Shown here: positions 59,952-64,000 of the stretch, piece by piece
Layout of the letters: each line of letters begins with the position of its first letter
How positions within the stretch are numbered: position 1 is the first letter of the stretch
DNA from: Pseudomonas tolaasii NCPPB 2192
Lineage (GTDB): Bacteria > Pseudomonadota > Gammaproteobacteria > Pseudomonadales > Pseudomonadaceae
Assembly (NCBI RefSeq): GCF_002813445.1
Contig: NZ_PHHD01000001.1
Span: forward strand, 3,410,001-3,474,000
Reading direction: 5' to 3'
Length of the DNA: 64,000 bases
Translations under genes and position numbers: made by a program
Notes under the pieces: generated by a model
Database searches by the model: none
Told to the model about the DNA's origin: nothing
The model's input: the letters and a program-made list of their open reading frames with translations, nothing else

Positions 59952-61303
59952 TGGCCAGGCACGAGAGAGGCCTGCGCTTCCAGCCAACGGGCGGCAGCCG
60001 GGCCCCGCAGATTCCGGTGGGCAAGAAGCAAAAACTGACCATCGAGCGCCTGGCCAATGACGGCCGTGGCATCGTGTTCTTCGAAGGCCGTACCTGGTTT
60101 GTGAATGGCGCGCTGGCCGGCGAAGAGGTGGAAGCGCGGGTGCTGGGCGCCCACGGCAAAGTGGTCGAGGCCCGCGCCGAGCGTGTGTTCAAGGCCAGCG
60201 AACTGCGCCGCCCGGCGCCGTGCGCCCACGTCGGCCGCTGTGGCGGTTGCAGCGTGCAACACCTGCCCCATGTTGAACAGCTTGCCCTGAAACAGCGCAT
60301 GCTCGCCGAGCAACTGTCCCGTGTGGCCGGTGTCGAACCGCAAGCGTGGGCAGCGCCTTTGAGTGGCCCCGAGTTTGGTTACCGCCGCCGCGCCCGTGTG
60401 GCGGTGCGCTGGGACGCCAAGGCGAAACATCTTGAAGTAGGTTTCCGCGCGGTGGCCAGCCAGGACATTGTCGCCATTGACGATTGCCCGGTGCTGGTAC
60501 AGGCCTTGCAGCCGATCATGCAGCGTTTGCCGAATATGTTGCGTCGCCTGAGCAAGCCGCAGGCCCTGGGCCATGTGGAGTTGTTCAGCGGCACGTCCAT
60601 CGCCGTACTGTTGCGGCACATGGCGCCACTGTCCGAAGGCGACTTGCAGGTATTGAAGGAATTTTGTGCCTTCCATGAAGCCCAGTTGTGGCTGCAGGGT
60701 GAGGGCGGGCCGGAGCCGGTCGAGGCCGATTCGGTGTTGGGCTTTCGATTGCAGCAGTGGGATCTGGAGCTGGCTTACCGGCCTGGCGACTTCGTGCAGG
60801 TCAACGCCGGGGTCAACGACGCGATGGTTGCCCAGGCGCTGGAATGGCTGGCGCCACAGCCCGACGAACGGGTGCTGGATCTGTTTTGCGGGCTGGGCAA
60901 CTTCGCGTTGCCGCTGGCCAGGCAGGTACGTGAAGTGGTGGCGGTGGAGGGCGTGCAGACCATGGTCGACCGTGCCGCACTCAACGCCATCAACAACAAT
61001 TTGCATAATGCACAGTTTTTTCAGGCCGATTTGTCCCAGCCTTTGACCGACGCGGAATGGGCCAAACAGGGCTTTTCTGCGGTACTCTTGGACCCACCCC
61101 GTGATGGTGCCCTGGAGGTTGTGCGAGAGCTCGCCACGTTGGGGGCCAAACGTTTGGTGTATGTGTCCTGCAACCCGGCCACGCTGGCGCGGGACACGGT
61201 TGAGTTGGTCAAGCAAGGCTACCGGCTAAAGCGTGCCGGGATCCTCGACATGTTTCCGCAGACAGCACATGTCGAGGCCATGGCGTTATTTGAAGCGGGC
61301 TAG
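59951..61303 (+). CDS. rlmD: 23S rRNA (uracil-5-)-methyltransferase RlmD
   Basis: A 450-residue methyltransferase for U1939 of 23S rRNA. An N-terminal TRAM domain (KKQKLTIERLANDGRGIVFFEGRTWFVNGALAGE) is followed by the iron-sulfur cysteines CAHVGRCGGCSVQHL. The Rossmann SAM site is VLDLFCGLGNFALPLA, then DPPRDGA and the catalytic cysteine in YVSCNPATLARD. Length is usual. Translation is coupled to cysM by overlap. Confidence 0.96.
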   Translation: MARHERGLRFQPTGGSRAPQIPVGKKQKLTIERLANDGRGIVFFEGRTWFVNGALAGEEVEARVLGAHGKVVEARAERVFKASELRRPAPCAHVGRCGGCSVQHLPHVEQLALKQRMLAEQLSRVAGVEPQAWAAPLSGPEFGYRRRARVAVRWDAKAKHLEVGFRAVASQDIVAIDDCPVLVQALQPIMQRLPNMLRRLSKPQALGHVELFSGTSIAVLLRHMAPLSEGDLQVLKEFCAFHEAQLWLQGEGGPEPVEADSVLGFRLQQWDLELAYRPGDFVQVNAGVNDAMVAQALEWLAPQPDERVLDLFCGLGNFALPLARQVREVVAVEGVQTMVDRAALNAINNNLHNAQFFQADLSQPLTDAEWAKQGFSAVLLDPPRDGALEVVRELATLGAKRLVYVSCNPATLARDTVELVKQGYRLKRAGILDMFPQTAHVEAMALFEAG

Positions 61304-61454
61304 GATGCCCGTTTAATCCGACTGGCCTGTAGTCTCCTGGGCCGTGACCTGTCAGGGAGTGGTCAGTAACCAGAGGTTGCAAGGCCCGGGTTACGCAGCA
61401 GGTCAGCGATGATTTCTGGCGCATCGAAGATGCGTCGTAGGGAAGGTAAGCAAG

Positions 61455-63698
61455 ATGGTACAGGTGAGAGCGCACCAGCCGATCAACACCGACGGCAGTA
61501 TCAATCTCGAGGCATGGCTGGATCATGCCGTCAGTGTCGACCCGGCACTGGACCGTGAAGCCTTGAAGGCCGCCTGCGAGTTCGCGCGTGAGGCGGAGCA
61601 GCAAGACAATGCGGCCAAGAACCTGTGGGCCGAAGGCACTTCAAGCTTTCGCACCGGGTTGGAAATCGCCGAGATTCTCGCCGATCTCAAACTGGATCAG
61701 GATTCGCTGATCGCCGCCGTGCTCTATCGCGGTGTGCGCGAAGGGCATATTGCGTTGCCGCTGGTCAGCCAGCGTTTCGGCGCCGTGGTGGCCAAGCTGA
61801 TCGACGGCGTGCTGCGCATGGCCGCCATCAGCGCCAGCCTCAGCCCGCGTCAGTCCATGGTGCTGGGCACCCAGGGCCAGGTCGAGAACCTGCGCAAGAT
61901 GCTGGTGGCGATGGTCGACGACGTACGCGTCGCGTTGATCAAGCTGGCCGAGCGTACGTGCGCGATCCGCGCGGTGAAGACCGCCGATGACGAAAAACGC
62001 AACCGTGTGGCCCGCGAGGTGTTCGACATCTACGCGCCGCTGGCCCATCGCCTGGGCATCGGCCATATCAAATGGGAGCTGGAGGACTTGTCCTTCCGCT
62101 ACCTCGAGCCCGATCAATACAAACAAATTGCAACGTTGCTGCACGAGCGGCGGCTTGACCGCGAGCGCTTTATCACCGATGTGATGAGCCAGTTGCGTTC
62201 AGAGTTGCAGGCCACCGGCGTGGACGCCGACATCAGCGGTCGCGCCAAGCACATCTATTCCATCTGGCGCAAAATGCAGCGCAAGGGCCTGGCCTTCAGC
62301 CAGATCTATGATGTGCGCGCCGTGCGCGTGCTGGTGCCGGAAATGCGCGACTGCTACACCGCGCTGGGTATCGTCCACACCCTGTGGCGGCACATTCCCA
62401 AGGAGTTTGACGACTACATCGCCAACCCCAAGGAAAACGGTTACCGCTCGTTGCACACCGCTGTGATCGGCCCCGAGGGCAAGGTGCTGGAAGTGCAGAT
62501 CCGCACCCATGCCATGCACGAAGAAGCCGAGCTGGGGGTGTGTGCGCACTGGCGCTACAAGGGCACCGACGTCAAGGCCGGGTCCAACCAGTACGAAGAG
62601 AAAATTTCCTGGCTGCGCCAAGTGCTGGAATGGCACGAAGAACTGGGCGACATCGGCGGCCTCGCCGAACAGTTGCGTGTGGATATCGAGCCGGACCGGG
62701 TTTATATCTTCACCCCCGACGGCCACGCCATCGACCTGCCCAAGGGCGCCACGCCGCTGGATTTCGCCTACCGCGTGCACACCGAAATCGGCCACAACTG
62801 CCGGGGCGCCAAGATCAACGGGCGCATCGTGCCGCTCAACTACAGCCTGCAAACCGGTGAGCAGGTCGAGATCATCACCAGCAAGCACGGCACGCCGAGC
62901 CGCGACTGGCTGAACCCGAACCTGGGCTATATCACCACGTCGCGGGCGCGGGCGAAGATCGTCCACTGGTTCAAACTGCAGGCGCGTGACCAGAACGTCG
63001 CCGCCGGCAAAACCCTGCTTGAACGTGAATTGGCGCGCCTGGGCCTGCCGCAGGTGGACTTCGACAAGCTGGCCGAAAAGGCCAACATGAAGATCGCCGA
63101 AGACATGTTCGCTGCCCTCGGCGCCGGTGATTTGCGCCTGGCTCAACTGGTCAACCTGGCGCAGCAACTGGTCGAGCCGGAGCGCGGCAGCGAACAGCTG
63201 GAGCTGATCCCGCGCAAGGCCACGGGCTACAAACCGGGCAAGCGCGGCGATATCCAGATTCAGGGCGTGGGCAACCTGATGACGCAAATGGCCGGTTGCT
63301 GCCAGCCGTTGCCGGGCGACGCCATCGTCGGTTACATCACCCAGGGCCGTGGCGTGAGCATTCACCGCCAGGACTGCGCCTCGGTGCTGCAACTGGGCGG
63401 GCGTGAGCCTGAGCGAATCATTCAGGTCAGCTGGGGCCCGGTGCCGGTGCTTACTTACCCGGTGGACATCGTGATCCGTGCCTACGACCGTTCCGGTTTG
63501 CTGCGTGATGTGTCGCAAGTGTTGCTCAACGAGCGGATCAACGTGCTGGCGGTCAACACCCGCTCGAACAAAGAAGACAACACCGCGTTGATGTCCCTGA
63601 CCATCGAGATTCCGGGGCTGGATGCATTGGGGCGGTTGTTGGGGCGGATTTCGCAGTTGCCGAACATCATCGAGACGCGGCGTAACCGCACCCCATGA
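61455..63698 (+). CDS. relA: GTP pyrophosphokinase RelA (ppGpp synthetase I)
   Basis: A 747-residue stringent-response enzyme that makes (p)ppGpp on ribosomes stalled by uncharged tRNA. The N-terminal hydrolase domain is degenerate (AAVLYRGVREGHI in place of the HD...ED motif of SpoT), so it is synthesis-only. The synthetase domain contains SIWRKMQRKGLAFSQIYDVRAVRV and ENGYRSLHTAVIGPEG. Then come TGS (RVYIFTPDGHAIDLPKGAT), helical and zinc-finger parts (GCCQPLPGDAIVGY) and a C-terminal ACT domain (VIRAYDRSGLLRDVSQVL). GGAAGG precedes the ATG. Confidence 0.97.
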   Translation: MVQVRAHQPINTDGSINLEAWLDHAVSVDPALDREALKAACEFAREAEQQDNAAKNLWAEGTSSFRTGLEIAEILADLKLDQDSLIAAVLYRGVREGHIALPLVSQRFGAVVAKLIDGVLRMAAISASLSPRQSMVLGTQGQVENLRKMLVAMVDDVRVALIKLAERTCAIRAVKTADDEKRNRVAREVFDIYAPLAHRLGIGHIKWELEDLSFRYLEPDQYKQIATLLHERRLDRERFITDVMSQLRSELQATGVDADISGRAKHIYSIWRKMQRKGLAFSQIYDVRAVRVLVPEMRDCYTALGIVHTLWRHIPKEFDDYIANPKENGYRSLHTAVIGPEGKVLEVQIRTHAMHEEAELGVCAHWRYKGTDVKAGSNQYEEKISWLRQVLEWHEELGDIGGLAEQLRVDIEPDRVYIFTPDGHAIDLPKGATPLDFAYRVHTEIGHNCRGAKINGRIVPLNYSLQTGEQVEIITSKHGTPSRDWLNPNLGYITTSRARAKIVHWFKLQARDQNVAAGKTLLERELARLGLPQVDFDKLAEKANMKIAEDMFAALGAGDLRLAQLVNLAQQLVEPERGSEQLELIPRKATGYKPGKRGDIQIQGVGNLMTQMAGCCQPLPGDAIVGYITQGRGVSIHRQDCASVLQLGGREPERIIQVSWGPVPVLTYPVDIVIRAYDRSGLLRDVSQVLLNERINVLAVNTRSNKEDNTALMSLTIEIPGLDALGRLLGRISQLPNIIETRRNRTP

Positions 63699-63727
63699 TG
63701 CGGTTCAGCCTGTGGGAACCGGGCTTG

Positions 63728-63814
63728 TGTGGGAGCTGGCTTGCCTGCGATGCGAACACCTCGGTCTACGAGTCAGACCGAGGCGATGCAATCGCAGGCA
63801 AGCCAGCTCCCACA
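63728..63814. repeat. REP doublet (REPIN), gtgggagct type
   Basis: Inverted arms tgtgggagctggcttgcctg and gcaggcaagccagctcccaca, with an inner palindrome (acctcggtct...agaccgaggcg), between relA and mazG. Confidence 0.87.
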
Positions 63815-63856
63815 TTTGATTTTCAGTGTTCTGGAAATATACGCAGAGATTGACCG

Positions 63857-64000
63857 ATGTATTCACTTGAAGACCTGCTCCACCTGATGAGCCGCTTGCG
63901 CGACCCGCAATACGGGTGCCCGTGGGACATCAAGCAAACCTACGCCACCATCGTCCCGCACACCCTGGAAGAAGCCTATGAAGTCGCCGACGCCATCGAG
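63857..64000 (+). CDS. mazG: nucleoside triphosphate pyrophosphohydrolase MazG, N-terminal part (cut by window edge)
   Basis: The first 48 codons read MYSLEDLLHLMSRLRDPQYG, then CPWDIKQTYATIVPHTLEEAYEVADAIE. CPWD and the EExxE-type helix (LEEAYEVADAIE) are the MazG signature. The enzyme hydrolyses NTPs and affects ppGpp levels; its position after relA is conserved. The rest lies beyond the window. Confidence 0.95.
   Translation, partial: MYSLEDLLHLMSRLRDPQYGCPWDIKQTYATIVPHTLEEAYEVADAIE

Noticed and set aside
62199..63518. 439-codon minus-strand frame opposite relA, and similar long frames opposite rlmD and the DEAD-box helicase
   Set aside because: Each lies wholly inside a well-identified gene and lacks a ribosome site, signal or motif; they are by-products of high GC.

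Overview
The window is about 64 kb of Pseudomonas chromosome, most like the P. fluorescens group. The evidence is high GC with Pseudomonas codon use, many REP-type repeats (the gtgggagc...gctcccac family), and familiar gene orders: cysM-rlmD-relA-mazG; a beta-ketoacyl-ACP synthase next to an ECF sigma/anti-sigma pair; and a guanidinobutyrase cluster with its divergent LysR gene. No rRNA, tRNA, CRISPR array, prophage or intact insertion sequence was seen.

Region 1 (1-19124) is an O-antigen/surface-polysaccharide island. It opens with the end of rmlB, then rmlD-rmlA-rmlC (dTDP-L-rhamnose), then an ABC O-antigen exporter (wzm, wzt with a C-terminal carbohydrate-binding domain). Next come a sulfotransferase carrying a very long coiled coil, a VioA-type sugar aminotransferase, an acyltransferase-3 membrane protein, a NeuD/PglD-type N-acyltransferase, a MaoC/R-hydratase, two family-2 glycosyltransferases and a lipoprotein. 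Facing this operon is cysD-cysNC, which makes the sulfate donor PAPS; this cysD has an unusual N-terminal extension of about 180 residues. A second rmlD-rmlA-rmlC set closes the island. The main hypothesis is that these genes build a sulfated O-antigen in which the sulfotransferase caps the chain. Its tail of nine 42-residue (six-heptad) repeats would act as a length ruler, analogous to WbdD, and Wzt would recognise the cap. cysD/cysNC would supply PAPS locally. VioA, the NeuD-like enzyme and the R-hydratase may make an acylated 4-amino-4,6-dideoxy sugar.

Region 2 (19189-46097) is ordinary core genome: an EamA transporter, a chemoreceptor, aceK, hrpA, the KASIII/sigma/anti-sigma set, a porin, and a GNAT-like protein. 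It continues with an operon of hydrolase, cyclophilin and ABC exporter, a LysR gene, azoR, a second EamA transporter, an MscS-like channel, a DEAD-box helicase and several small envelope proteins.

Region 3 (46098-58830) holds cvfB, a DUF2177 membrane protein, an NCS1 transporter, an MFS transporter with a divergent LysR regulator, and a 40-residue small protein with a strong downstream hairpin. It also has a compact amidase/lipoprotein pair that looks like a type VI effector and its immunity protein, the gbu cluster (two transporters, an NTF2-like protein, guanidinobutyrase, LysR), and a DTW-domain tRNA-modifying enzyme.

Region 4 (58831-64000) holds cysM, rlmD, relA and the start of mazG. 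REP elements sit in most gaps between transcription units in regions 2-4. None was noticed inside the O-antigen island.
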